The position numbers and the translations under genes were made by a program. Below, piece after piece: positions 41,687 through 58,400 of a stretch of 64,000 nucleotides of DNA. How positions within the stretch are numbered: position 1 is the stretch's first letter; each line of letters starts with the position of its first letter. The notes beneath the pieces were generated by a model that worked only from the letters and a program-made list of their open reading frames with translations, had not been told where the DNA came from and did no database searches. Source of the DNA: Lineus longissimus (Eukaryota; Nemertea; Pilidiophora; Heteronemertea; Lineidae); NCBI RefSeq assembly GCF_910592395.1, contig NC_088316.1, positions 14,198,001 through 14,262,000 of the forward strand, in the 5' to 3' direction.

Positions 41687-43787
41687 GGATATTTGTAGGA
41701 ACTGTCATTGAATCTATTCTTAAAACTGTGTCTATGGAACTAACTTCAACGGAAAATATATCATTTGTAGAAAAAGAGGTTTGGTCAATGAACAGAACTT
41801 TCACTCTTGGTGCGTTCTAAGAAACTCTGCTTTCCGAAGGAGAGAGTCATTACTGTATAAACTTTCTCAAAAAAGTTTTGTGAAATATGCTCTTGTGAAC
41901 TTGCTGCTGGTGGTGATCAAGTTATATCTACCGGTGAATTAAAGTGAAGGTGCTGAACCTTGGAGTGTGATCACACTGAAAAATGAGTGGTTTCAACAAA
42001 TTTATGCAGATGTATTTTCGGAGTTTTCAATTGGTTACAACCAGTGCTCAGGAAATATCTTGATATTATCGAATGAAATGTGGCTTGTTACATGTTCAAT
42101 ATGTGGTACAGAATAAAATAGTTCTCGGAAAGAATATAAACATTGCTTATCCTTTTATCTTCGATGGGAAAGTTTCGCTTACGAAGGACAAAGCGATGTG
42201 GGGTGGGTGTCTTTTGCTGAAAGACATTGAACCTAAACTGATGATCCATTATAAAGTAGAGCCAGGACCTCCTGGTGCAGAGTTCTGAACTCTTTACATG
42301 TACCCTGCTTGGTGTGGCCTTGGCACCAAGCAGATGGATACACATTTCTTGCAAAGGACAAAGCAATGTGGGTTGGGTGTCTTTTGCTGAAAGACATTGA
42401 ACCTGAACTGATGATCCATCATACATGTATGGTAGATCCAGGACCTCCTGGTACTGAGCACTACGGTGCTTGCCCTTGCCTTGTTACCAAGCAGCAGAAG
42501 GATACACATTTTCACATTTCTCAAACAACATTGGGGTAGTTGTTTTTGCTGAGACACTGAACGAAACTGATGATCCTTTATGAAGTAAACCAGGATCCCT
42601 GGGTACTGAGCTCCAAGCACTGTGCCACTGATCTACCTTAATACAAGAATAGATATCTTGATGAGTGGTTTTACAGCGGTTTCACACAACTCTTGTCACT
42701 GGTTAATTCTTCTTAATAAAAGTGTGAAAAGTGAATGGAACTTGCGAAATAAATTATGAAACTAGAGAATATAATGCCTCCAAGTATATATTTACAGAAT
42801 ATATAATGCTACATATACATGATGACTTCTCTTGAAAATATAACATATATACAGAGAATAAATGCCAACTGTATAAACTCGCATTCAGGTGCGACACGTG
42901 ATATTTTCAAAAATAAGCTTTTTCTTGCTGAACAAACTATACAGCTGTGCATAAAAGAACTTCCACCCTCATATCCTAAGAGATATTAATGTGCAACAAT
43001 ATGAGTGAGTACAGCACAAGATGGTAGCTAAGGTTGTTATTTGGAAGGCACTGAAATGCAGTAATTCAAGCATAATTTGCTGCCTAGTTTTGAGACGCAG
43101 CAGCAGTGAGTGAATGAATGTGTTGTAATAATACAGTTGATACGAAAGTGGATGGCTACCAAGTCCGGTCACCTGAAAATTAATTCACCTCGTTATACAA
43201 GAATATATTTTAGGATAAGCTGGGTGGATGTTTTTTATGCAGTGCAGTATACCAGTATGTACTTACAATTTTAGAGATATTTTTCCAATTGTGGTCTCAT
43301 GAAATAGTTTCAACTTCTCCAGTTGAATTATAACAACTGGTGTCAGTCAATAAATAAATGCATTTGGTTTCCGAAAATACATATGTAATACATGGATACC
43401 AAGGACAGATTGGAGACTATCTTTCCAGACAGCACCACTATAACTATATTATACCAACTAATTTTACTGATAAAGATGTTCAAAACAATGATTGCATTTA
43501 CTTATTTCAACCCTTTAGGACCAACCATTTGAAACCGATTCCCAGAATTTGACCAAATTTAATGCCGGTTTCCCTATACATGTATTAGTTAAATAACAGT
43601 ATTATGACTAAGAGGAAGTAAATATACAACCCCTCTTACTCTGCATTTTACACAGTTTGTAGGTCCTAAAAAATTATCAATTTATACCGTTAATATATCT
43701 TGATAGTAACACGTCAATGTCAATGACTATCAAAATGGCACCAAAACCATGATATCAGATTGTTTCCAGCTGCCTGTGTCCTCATGG
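41687..43787. other. convergent 3' region between ZNF330 (+) and FAM114A (-)
   Basis: No coding exon is seen. Plus-strand AATAAA signals lie at 42112-42117, 42715-42720 and 42857-42862. The first is the likeliest ZNF330 poly(A) signal if the 3' UTR is short. A minus-strand ATTAAA (plus TTTAAT, about 43558-43563) could serve FAM114A. A 165-170 bp degenerate tandem repeat occupies 42184-42625. Confidence 0.6.
42184..42625 (+). repeat. degenerate 165-170 bp tandem repeat, about 2.6 copies, in the ZNF330 3' region
   Basis: Copies begin near 42184, 42355 and 42516. Shared landmarks in order are GGTGTCTTTTGCTGAAAGAC, AACTGATGATCC, CCAGGACCTCCTGGT and CCAAGCAG..GGATACACATTT. The third copy is the most diverged and truncated. 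Confidence 0.75.
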
Positions 43788-48290
<4,503 letters not shown>

Positions 48291-48624
48291 CTTGATCTTG
48301 ACAAAGCTGTAAAGAATGGTACAAAAATTTAGAAGCCATTTTTTAATGTAAATAAATTAATGGGCTGATGTAAAAATACAATATGATCATGGCTCTTTCA
48401 TTCAGCATTTCAGGTTGTCGCTGCTCGAAGTCACTTAATGACATTAATTACATACTTGTATGGTATGTGTCTAAAAAGACTTCAAGAGTGTTTTAATCCG
48501 TGTTTTTGACACGTCACTTGTTGTGCTAGGTGAAAATTTTTGGACCGTTATTGTCGTTCTCATTTTTGTACTTTTGTGTTATTCCCTCCAGGCCGTTCAA
48601 TTTTGGCTCGAATTTTAAATTGCG

Positions 48625-48700
48625 CGCGATTTGTTACATCCTCGATGTACACTTCGAGGGATGTCGGAATTCTTCTCGAAATAACAAGTGACGCCACCAT
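48625..48700 (-). promoter_or_regulatory. shared upstream hairpin element, FAM114A copy
   Basis: On the minus strand this reads ATGGTGGCGTCACTTGTTAT and ends GATGTAACAAATCGCG. The central hairpin arms (ACATCCCTCGA / TCGAGGATGT) and the loop AGTGTACA are identical to the ZNF330 copy. It lies 335 bp upstream of the FAM114A start codon, probably near or in the noncoding first exon implied by the acceptor at about 48309. Confidence 0.7.
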
Positions 48701-48734
48701 TAGTTCATAACGAATTAGCCTCGATCCGCTTAGA

Positions 48735-49000
48735 CCAATACTTCGTCCCCCCAAATTCTGTCCTCACTCAAGGCATGATCGCATGATCGTACTCCATGAT
48801 CGTACTCAAAGAGCGCTGCCGCGAGGAATGTGTATTGGAGAACAATGGGGCAAACAATGCAAGCCGGGGATTAGTAGGGGATTAATTCTGAGGTCTTAGG
48901 CCGTTCTCTCTCCTTCTTAATAATACCTCCATGCTCAAGGCAAGTCAGGTCTCTTGTCTCCCTGGATGAGATAATACTGGTATTCCACTTGCAGACAACA
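48735..49000 (-). repeat. upstream block similar to the region 5' of ZNF330
   Basis: Minus-strand 48999-48934 aligns with plus-strand 38191-38257 (shared run AATACCAGTATTATCTCATC, then GACAAG.GACCTGA and CCTTGAG). Minus 48775-48740 aligns with 38250-38285 (CCTTGAGTGAGGACAGAATT, then GGGGACGAAGTAT). An insert of about 165 bp separates the two parts here, flanked by a repeated TGCCTTGAG. Confidence 0.65.
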
Positions 49001-49310
49001 TAAAAGGATGCCCCCTCCAAAGGATTTGTTACTTCTAAAGGGAAGGAGCAGAGGCTAATTTGGCCATCTTCAAGTGACTAGTACCAGTAGTAAATTGGCC
49101 TTTGTCATGTCAGACTCGGCACTAAATATATTCCTCCTAAATAAAGCGTGAATCATTTCAACGTACTGTTAGATATGAGAGACCCTTATTGGCGACTTTG
49201 TGTAACTTTATCTTGCCTGCCTAGCTGCTGCCGATATTGTCCCTTTAAAGAAGGGGACCTGGGGGGGGGGGGGGCTAGCAGCGGCATACTCAGTGATAAA
49301 CCATTCATGT

Positions 49311-50579
49311 GATCATCTAGATGGTATCAGGCTGTTTCGCTACATTGCCAGTTCGCTACAAGTCGTTTCGCTACATGTGGCGGTCGTTTCGCTACATGAT
49401 GGGTACGGTCGTTTCGCTACATGGGTGGAGTCGTTTCGCTACATGATGGGTACGGTCGTTTCGCTACATGGAGGACGTTTCGCTACATGGGTGGAGTCGT
49501 TTCGCTACATGGATGTAGGTCGTTTCGCTACATGGATGTAGTCATTATTTTTACTCTATTTTACCCTACTATAATTCCCGGTGGTGACTGCCGGTAAAAA
49601 AACTTATACGGTTTGATGGCGCGCAAGGGGTTCTTGTCGTCCTGGCCTGGGTTAGGCCACATAAAAAAAAGAGTTGGTGATCGTCAAAGGTCAAACGTCA
49701 GGAAAAATGCTTTCATGGTGAGAACCGTGAGGGGTTGGAATTCGCTGCCAGGCTGGGTCGTAAATGCCAACAACGCTGTCGCATTCAAGAGAGGCTTGGA
49801 CAGATTCTGGGCCCAAGACCCGTAGTGTTTCATAATTAAAACCGCCAGTATTACTTTTGTAAATAAGTGTGGAGGACTTTGAATTGGTAGACATTTGTTA
49901 CGTTTTTATTTCGTTACCCTATAACAAACTTTTTTTGGAACGAGCAGAACATTTCCGAGTTTTTGTTTCAAACTTTTGTCATGCACCCGCGCACTTAGCC
50001 CGTTCAAACTGCATGCGGCAAAAATCAAATTTGGTTACTAACTACGCCGTGAATAATGATGATGATGATGATGATGATTACCCGAAGACGAATCTGTAAT
50101 TGTACCATACTCGAGCATTTTTTCCATAAATTCACAACAGATATTTAGCCCGGAGTTTAGCACAAACTTGAAAAAATAATGACAACATCCATGTAGCGAA
50201 ACGACCTACGATGTAGCGAAACGACCTACATCCATGTAGCGAAACGACTCCACCCATGTAGCGAAACGTCCTCCATGTAGCGAAACGACCGTACCCATCA
50301 TGTAGCGAAACGACTCCACCCATGTAGCGAAACGACCTACCATGTAGCGAAACGACCTACGATGTAGCGAAACGACCTACATCCATGTAGCGAAACGACT
50401 CCACCCATGTAGCGAAACGTCCTCCATGTAGCGAAACGACCGTACCCATCATGTAGCGAAACGACTCCACCCATGTAGCGAAACGACCTACCATGTAGCG
50501 AAACGACCGCCACATGTAGCGAAACGACTTGTAGCGAACTGGCAATGTAGCGAAACGACAGTAACCCATCTAGATCATC
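49311..50579. mobile_element. foldback-type element with minisatellite inverted arms
   Basis: The left arm (49311-49545) carries about nine copies of a 20-27 bp unit with core GTCGTTTCGCTACATG. The right arm (about 50184-50579) carries about seventeen copies of the reverse complement (CATGTAGCGAAACGAC), with a higher-order duplication of roughly 155 bp. The outer ends are inverted repeats (GATCATCTAGATGG / CCATCTAGATCATC). The roughly 640-bp centre holds a LINE reverse-transcriptase tail fragment and a GAT microsatellite. No transposase is seen, so it is presumably non-autonomous. Confidence 0.75.
49613..49825 (+). pseudogene. C-terminal fragment of a non-LTR retrotransposon reverse transcriptase
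   Basis: The frame ends with RTVRGWNSLPGWVVNANNAV followed by FKRGLDRFWAQD and a stop. This is the typical tail of CR1/L2/jockey-like ORF2 proteins (R..WNSLP..VV....V..FK..LD.FW). Only the last 50 or so residues are recognisable. It lies between the arms of the foldback element. Confidence 0.6.
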
Positions 50580-50584
50580 GGAGA

Positions 50585-50920
50585 GATAAGGATTCATACT
50601 GGTGATAAACAATTCACTGCAATGGGAACTCAAGTTAATGTGGTCATCTGAGGGATGAGATACTGGTGATAAAAAATCAAAGGGAACTCAAATTAATGTG
50701 GTCATCTGAGGGATGAGATACTGGTGATAAAAAATCAATGGGAACTCAAGTTAATTGGTCATCTAAGGGGATGTTGATTGATGCTGGTAATAAACCATTC
50801 AATGGAAACTCAAGTTGATATGGATATGGATTCATACTGGTGATAAACCATTCAATTTGAACTAAGGTTAATATATGGATTCATACTGGTGATAAATCAT
50901 TCAATGGGAACTCGATCATT
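50585..50920 (+). repeat. 55-65 bp tandem array, about six copies
   Basis: Units share TACTGGTGATAAACCATTCA, ATGGGAACTCAAGTTAAT and, in the early copies, GGTCATCTGAGGGATGAGA. A matching partial unit (CAGTGATAAACCATTCA) lies at about 49291-49307, on the other side of the foldback element. Confidence 0.75.
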
Positions 50921-51539
50921 GTATAAACTATAATCTACAATGTATTAAGTCATTTCAAACATAAGCACCTGTCACCTGTGTGATGGAGATGGCGACTCCC
51001 TCCGATTGCGTAGGTTTTCTCCCGATATGCGGGTTTCCTCCTACACAATATTCCAATTCGTCATGTGTCTTCCTTGGAATGTACAACAATAAAGGGTTTT
51101 TGAAAGAGAAATATTTTTTTGCTTATTGACTCGCCTCTAATCGAAACTTTTCACCAGAGTCGTCCTGACCTTTGCACCCCAAGGAGAAGAGTCCAGGACA
51201 GATCATAATATTTGTTATGCTGGGTAGTTCAATAGCACAACGACACTCGAGCTGTTTTCATACTGGGTATTCCAGTGGCATCAAAATGTGCTCTTGTGCA
51301 CCCTAAATAACAAATGTTTGAAACAAAATGTAAAACAGTGGTCCCTTGGAGGCCTTCCTGGTGTCTTGGCCCCAGGGCTAGGGCTAGCAAAGTACGCAAC
51401 CAAGTGATGGGACTCTGGCCTAAATACTGATTGGCATGTTTGGCCACAACAATCAACAAAAGCCGTGAGCTTGCCGTCTTGAGTGGTAGGCTCTCTATTA
51501 AAGCAAAGCCTCGGGGGACATGCCACTGTTTCGAGAATT

Positions 51540-51880
51540 GTAAACGGATGACATACATACATATACATACAAATAGCATTTATATAGCGCAAAATCCAAT
51601 TAGAAAAATTGCTCAGCTGCGCTTAACAAAAACACTGTTCAAATAGTTTGGTTTTTAATCTTCTTTTGAACTCGCTGACGGTGGAGCTGTTGCGGGTGTT
51701 AGTGTCCAGCGAGTTCCATAATTTGCTGGCATAAACTGTAAAGCTTCTGCCACCAAATGTCTCAAGGCGATACCTGGGAGTCACCAACAACAACGACAAC
51801 GACAATGACAACGGACGGTATTTCACGGACTTGGCACTCGCTGCACCGACAAGGGGAAAATAAATCTCAAAGATTCTCAC
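51540..51880 (-). pseudogene. 3' end of a CR1/L2-like LINE (reverse-transcriptase tail plus 3' end)
   Basis: The minus-strand frame contains RYRLETFGGRSFTVYASKLW, NSL and STVSEFKRRLKTKLFEQCF, the common C-terminus of CR1/L2-like ORF2 proteins. It is followed by the LINE/SINE-like end TTGCGCTATATAAATGC and a (GTAT)n microsatellite. It is 5'-truncated, as is usual for LINE insertions. Confidence 0.65.
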
Positions 51881-52163
51881 TAACTCTTACCAACTGTCAA
51901 GCAAGTTAACCCAATTGACAGAGTAAATTGGGAGTTCATTAATAAAAACAACAAAGACAGGCACAGAATGTGTGCTTTTTGAGCAAACCTTTATTACAGA
52001 TAAAACACCCTAAATACGAACTGACTGATAACCAAGCTAAGGTAATCGTGTATCTAATAAAATCATATTCAATTCATAACAAATTTGTTCACATCTCAAA
52101 CAGCTTCCAAGAAAGTTAAAACAAAATGAAGAGCACCTGGCTGGCTTCACAGTAGGTCTACGC

Positions 52164-52252
52164 ATGGTGGCGTCACCTGTTAAATACAAGACGAACTCCG
52201 ACATCCCTCAATATGGGTCCTCAATGTGTAAATCGAGGATGTAACAAATCGC
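52164..52252 (+). promoter_or_regulatory. shared upstream hairpin element, CCDC158 copy
   Basis: This reads ATGGTGGCGTCACCTGTTA at the start and ATCGAGGATGTAACAAATCG at the end, 217 bp before the CCDC158 start codon. It differs from the other two copies mainly by a longer loop between the CATCCCTC and TCGAGGATG arms. It runs into GCATGCGC, part of an NRF1-like core. Confidence 0.65.
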
Positions 52253-52469
52253 ATGCGCCACAGCTGATTTCCGGAAATTCAAAAATTAACAGAAAAGATG
52301 AAAACACACCACAAAATCATAATTTTCTGATCCTATATGATTTCATTGTGATAAGATTGACGTGAAATTTTTAAATTAATGTATAGTGTCTCTAAATAAA
52401 CCTAGCTTTTACTGTTGTTATTCCCATTTCGGTGTGAAAGGCTTGCCCAAACAAGTTTTTTTGTTGGTC

Positions 52470-55400
52470 ATGGATGACCGAGCAGCTGGGCCTGGGGCTG
52501 CGGCTGGGGACAGCTCGGCAGAAAACGGTGAAGTTTCTTCGAATGGACGTGGGTTATCAAGAATGAACGGCATCAGCAGCCTCCCAGTTAGTCCCAGTAA
52601 ATCAGCCATGTCCAAGCTGCGGTCAAATGATTTTGCTCTGAAAATAAGGGACCTCGAAGAGCAGGGAAACCAGTTGATGGCAATGTGCCAAGATGTTAAT
52701 CGAGGAGGTGAGAAATAAGATTTGGATATGGATATGATATGGACTGCAGTGATAATCCCTCCTGAGGCCATTGCAGTGAGATAAACATGGCATGGATTAA
52801 TCTCTGTTGCAGGCCGAGACAGGTGTATGTTTGAGGTTTCTCAGGCCCAACAGTTAGTGGCACACCGTACATACCAAACCAATACCATATTTAGTTCATG
52901 CCACTATGGGTTTGTAGCATTAAGGAGAAGGACAACCTGCTTGGCCATCATTCAAAACCTTCACCAGTAGTTTCTTTTATTTCAGATTTTGGGCTGTCAA
53001 GAGTCATTGGGGAACCAGACCCTCAAGAGGTATGTCTTTTTCAAATCAAGGCTGAGTACCGGTGTTTAAATTGTGACTTCTGCTACGGCATGAATGAGAA
53101 CCTTGATGTGACAGTAAATCTCTCATGTTTCTTGCTTTTAGAAGAGCTGTCCATTCCCTGTACCAACGTTTACAATACATGTTGTTTTATATGAATTGGT
53201 TTTACTTGAAAAAAAGGAGGTCTCTAAAACTGGAAGGGTTAAAATAGTGTAAGCTGCTTTCCCATCATTAATTAATTTATCCTTAATGTAATACCAGATG
53301 TCAGTCTGGCTTTGTGTGGCATATTTCTTTACAGCTAATCAATATGTGTGTCATCAGTCATTCGATGATTTTGAAAAATCAATCAATCCTCCTTATCTTT
53401 TGTTGCAGTCGGCATTATCCAAGCCACCAGTGAGAACCGCTTCACTGTCTTCGTTGACTGATATCACAAATGAACAAAGAACATTTTCAGACTTGAGGTA
53501 GGTGTTCTGAAAGTTTATTCATTGCAGAAGTACTTGCTTAATGAGGAACCGGCGCGATTTATCCGCCGCGTGGCGCTGCAATCGATCATTCCAAAACTCT
53601 CCATTTCCAATGCATTATCATGTTATTTCTGAGCCCGAAAACGATCGCTTATTTTCGACCAATTTCGGCGACGTTTGCATCTTCCTGTTTTAAATCTATT
53701 GAGCTATCAGTTTCTTAAGATAATTTTGCGGAAAATATGCGCGATGCCAGTTATTGGGCACGTTTTGAAATCCTGTGCAAAAATGTACGCAATGGTTTCC
53801 CGTGATTGACCTCATGCGACGTCAACAGACCAGAAAATGACGTCATGGCGTCAGAAGGTACGATCGATTGTGGCGCCGCCACTGGCATTTATCTTAACGC
53901 CGGTTCCTCATTAGTTGTACAGAAACAGGAATTTGTTGCAACCGGTCAACAGGTCAACCCTGATTAAAATGAGCAATGTATTCATGATTCCATTTAGTTC
54001 AGTTGTGTAAGGTAAAGTGAAAGAGACAGTTCAAAAAAATCATAAGAGCAACCATGAAGATTTTACACCTTTTATAAAAGATAATCTTTCCATTTCCAGA
54101 AAACAGCTTGACTGCCAGTTACAAGAGACTGGCCGCGTTCAGAAGGAGCTGATGACTGAAGGAGGGCAAGATTTCGATGAGAACAAGTCGTTAGATCCTG
54201 ATCTTGCAGCAATTATTGGAAAACCAGTTGACTTTATGACACAGTGGAAACTAGAAAAGGAACTGAAAGAATCAAAAGAGGAGACCAAGACTATCAGGAA
54301 GAGACTGAAAGAAGTATGTAGAGTTCAAATGGCTATTTTTATGATGCCCTAAATGAATTTCCTTTCTTTGAATAGAATTGTCGAGGAAGTCTGACACTGA
54401 CAAAAAATACTGCTTATGGCAGCCAGTATCAAACACCTAGAATTCTATAATCAATCCTCTGCAATATACCTACAACTACGATGTAATTTTCTTGTTTTTC
54501 AGATTACAGAAATTAACGACCAGCAGAGGAAACAATTTCGCTCCAGTATTGAGGAGTTGAAGACCAAGCTTCAAGAAACCATTGATAGTCGCGATTCGAT
54601 TCTTGAGCTGAGACAAAGGGAGGCAGTGGGCCAAGAATCTCTCATCAGTAAATTGCAGATGACAGTTCAGCAGCTCCAGGAGGCCAATCGAGTACAAGAT
54701 CAGGTTAGTAGGGAGTGGCAGGGTTGACATGCCAATTTTGTAGGACTTGATTAAAGCAAACAACCTATGATACCTCAAGTTATGTGTCAACACTTAAATC
54801 CAGGGTTCAGTAGTTGGAGGTTCAATATATCAATAATCCCTTTTCAGAAAATTGCTGATGCCACAGCGAACATGACCATGCAGCAACAATCAAATTACGT
54901 CATGGAGACGTCCATCAAACAAATCAAGAAACTGCTTGGGGATGTGGAGAAGAAACGTGGCCGTGTCTTCTTTGAATCGGAGCCCATCGAGAACCAATCG
55001 TCAACCATGCTGGTGCACACTGTTGAGAGATGTCTCGAAGATCTTGAGGCCCATGCCGAAATGAGGCAAAACAAAGTGACGCAGGTCAGTGGAGCGCTAA
55101 TGTTTTTATGTAATAGCTGCATGACTGTATAAAGACGACAAAAACATGATTATGGTAATTGTGGAGCACGATACTGCTGGAGAAAGGGTGTCGGACTCCT
55201 GACAGTGATGTTTAGGGTATATTAACCCCTTCAGATCTGAGCCACTTCATTGGTCCAATTAGAGTTTGTACGTAATTTATGCTGCATGGATCTGAAAACA
55301 CATGACGCTTGATTGCCTAAAGAGATCTGTATAGATGGTAGCAATATTCTTCAATTGTGCCTTTACTCATAGTCTTGGCTTTCTCACAGTTGCAGACAGA

Positions 55401-58400
55401 GCTGGACACTCTGCAGAAGGTTCTCAGTGACGAGAGACAGGCTCTATTGAAGGAACATCAGGAGAAGGTCCTTGTTATTTCGGAAGAGCATGAGAAGCAA
55501 CTGAGTGCTGCAGCGGAGAGGTCCATGAATGCCAGGAAACAGGCTGCAAGCTTACAGGAGCAGTTAGATCTCTTGCAGTAAGTACACATACACGTAAACC
55601 ACTTTGGTGGTTTCAATAGATTTTTCCCTGGTATTCATGAAAGTAGCTCTGCTGAAGATAGATTAACTGGTGCTGCCCTTAAAAACTGTTTGTTTGATGC
55701 AACCCTATATACCAAGAGAAAGCACCCCCTTTGCTAAGAACTTTTGAGTCTGAGCATTTGTGGTGAGACTGCAGGAGTATGCATTGCCAGATAGCAGCTA
55801 AAATGGAAGGAGGTTTCAAAGCAGAAAGAAGCTATAGTTAAAAGCTGTGGTTGGTTTTTCTCCCCACCTCTACACATGTGTGATATTCTATTCAAGGGAG
55901 CAGAAAAACCAGGAGATGAGATTGAAGAGTGACCAGATTGTAGAACTTGAGACCAAACTCAAGATGACTCAGGACCACTGGGAGCTGGATAAGAACCTGG
56001 GGGCTGATAGGGTACGTATCAATCATGCAGTCAAGAATGGGCAGATGATTAAGACTAAATCTGCTGGGCTATCCCCTGAGTATCACTGCAGGTCAAACCG
56101 ATTTTAGAGTTTGTAGCATAAAAGCATGAGGCTATCGTCGTCCCAATAGACAGTGACGATTTTCGCTAGGGAATGCGTCAAATCCCAGACGGCATGTAGC
56201 ACCAGTAATTTTGCCGGTACCCTATTAGGAGTATTGTTACCTAGATGCTATACCTTAAACATCTTTAAATTTGGAAGTCTCAGACTTGATGTGGATTATA
56301 CTTCAACATGCATGTTCTAGCTGGTCTAAGTTGCTTCTGTCCATTTCAGCGGCAGGCATTTGAACGCAGTCTAGATGATGCCCAGAGAGATCTCACCTCA
56401 GTTCATGGCCAGAAAGATGAGCTGCAGAAGGAGAAGGCCGAATTGCAAGGAAAAATATTAGACATGGAGGTAAGAACCTGTAAACCACTGTTTAAACGGG
56501 TACTTTTCTTGTGACGATGTACAATTCAGAGTAAGCTTGTAGAACTGACTGGCATATAGTGTCTGTGAAAATCACTGAGTGCTACCGCTATGAATATGGC
56601 CATCAGCTTATTGAATGGACTTTCTTTGTTCCAGCTTGCAGTGGAAAAGTTAAACCTGGAACTGGAATCCGAGAAGGATCAGACGAAGCGATTGTTCATC
56701 CGAGAAGATGAGACAAAGGCGAGGATCTCCACCCTTGAGCAGACGTTAGAATCAAAGAGCATTGAGTTGTGTCGTCTTGAGGCACAGCTACAAGCAACCA
56801 AGCAAGAGAGTAACTTGAGTCTACAGGTTAAGGTAGGTGTCCTTTACATTAGAGAGGTTGTGCTCCGTCCTGACTTTGTGTTGGATTGGGTGTGGGAGTC
56901 GTGACATTGAAAAGCAGGAACCTACTTGAAATGACGTGGTACTTCTATTGACATGCATTATGTAAGATGGGGACGTAGAACTTCACAATACGGTGCAGTA
57001 TGATGCAAGCTTGATAACTTCGATATTACTTTGTCGATTTCAGATAGCAAATGTTGAAAAGACAGAGCAAGTAAAAGCGACAGAGAAGGCTCAGCAGCTC
57101 CTTCAGGAAATCTCTGTGGTAACAGAACGATACAATAAGTGTAACCTTGAACTCGAGCTGACCAAGAACGAATTACAAAACTTCAAGACAAAGGTTGGGG
57201 AGTTTACGGACAAACTTGATGAGGCGCGGCTACAGTTAGAAACTGTCGTAGCGGACAAGGAGAATCTCAAGGGATTGTTGAACGATCGGGTCGGTGACTG
57301 CGAGCGTTTGACCAAGGAGAGGGATTACTATTTCGGCCTCTTGGATGAGAGGAATTCCGAGTTGGCGCAGTTGAAGGAGGACCGTACAAAGATAAGTCTG
57401 CAGTTGATGGAGAAGGAACGATCATTGGATAATTTGCAGCAGCAGTCTGATAGCATGACGCACATGGTTCAGGTCAGTATTTCAGACCTTTAACGTTTCC
57501 TGATGCAGGAATCCTTCCCTCAGAATTTCTATGAGAGAAGAAGTTTGAAGAAAAATCTCAACTTTCTATGAAACGTATCCGCCGAGACAAATTGTGAATT
57601 GACAATGTGTGTGTGTGTCTGACCTGTTTAACCGTGACATTCTTTCAGCGTTACTGCCCATTACATGTGCAAAATGTGTATCGTCGTTTTCGGGTGAGTA
57701 AGGATTCCTTCGTAACTATGGTCTACTATCCTCAGACCTCTAAATTGAAGGGAAATGGTGGTTACTATTGGCTGTATAATCTCCCTAATGGTAACAACAA
57801 CACAATTTTAACATCTTTTTTACTTCTGGTTGAAGGCAATTGATGTTAATCTTTTAACTAGGGGTAATAATGTCAATAAAATATTCCAAAATCTTCATCA
57901 CTTTTCAGGTGAACACCAAACACCAGGACACATTGAAAGCAGAACGAGAAAAACTTGAAAAGTTGATCCAAGAAACTACTGCTGAACTCAAAGACGTCAA
58001 AATCAACCATGAAAATGTGTCTCGCAAGCTCAAAATGAAAGAGAAACGCCTGAAGGAAATGGAAACAGAGAAATTGCAAATGGCTGAAGAACTGCGCTCG
58101 AACGTCTGCCTGGTTGAAAAGCTGAAGCAGGAGAAGGATACATTGTTTACGGAGTTGAAGGAGAGTCGTTACGAGGTGGCATACCTGACTGATGAGCGCG
58201 ATACGCTGAGAAAAACTATTGAGGGAAAGACTGGGGATAAGGAGAAACAGATTCAGCGGCTGTTGGCTAAAGTTAGGAGTAAGTTCCCTCACCATCTCAA
58301 GTTTACCGCAGGCCTACCTTGAACTTTAGTGACTGGCTCCCTCTGAACTTGGCGAAGAACAGCATTTGTCATTATGGTTTTGTTCATGATGATGAGGGCC

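Larger units (their letters stand above)
48291..52163. other. repeat-rich intergenic interval between FAM114A (-) and CCDC158 (+)
   Basis: The interval contains the FAM114A leader and shared element (to about 49.0 kb), a G homopolymer run (about 49259-49274), a foldback element (49311-50579) and a tandem array (about 50585-50920). A stretch near 51,000-51,060 resembles a dispersed repeat (GGTTTTCTCCCGATATGCGG). A LINE tail on the minus strand (51880-51540) follows, then a minus-strand AATAAA (plus TTTATT, 51990-51995) of unknown ownership. No host gene is seen. Confidence 0.7.
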
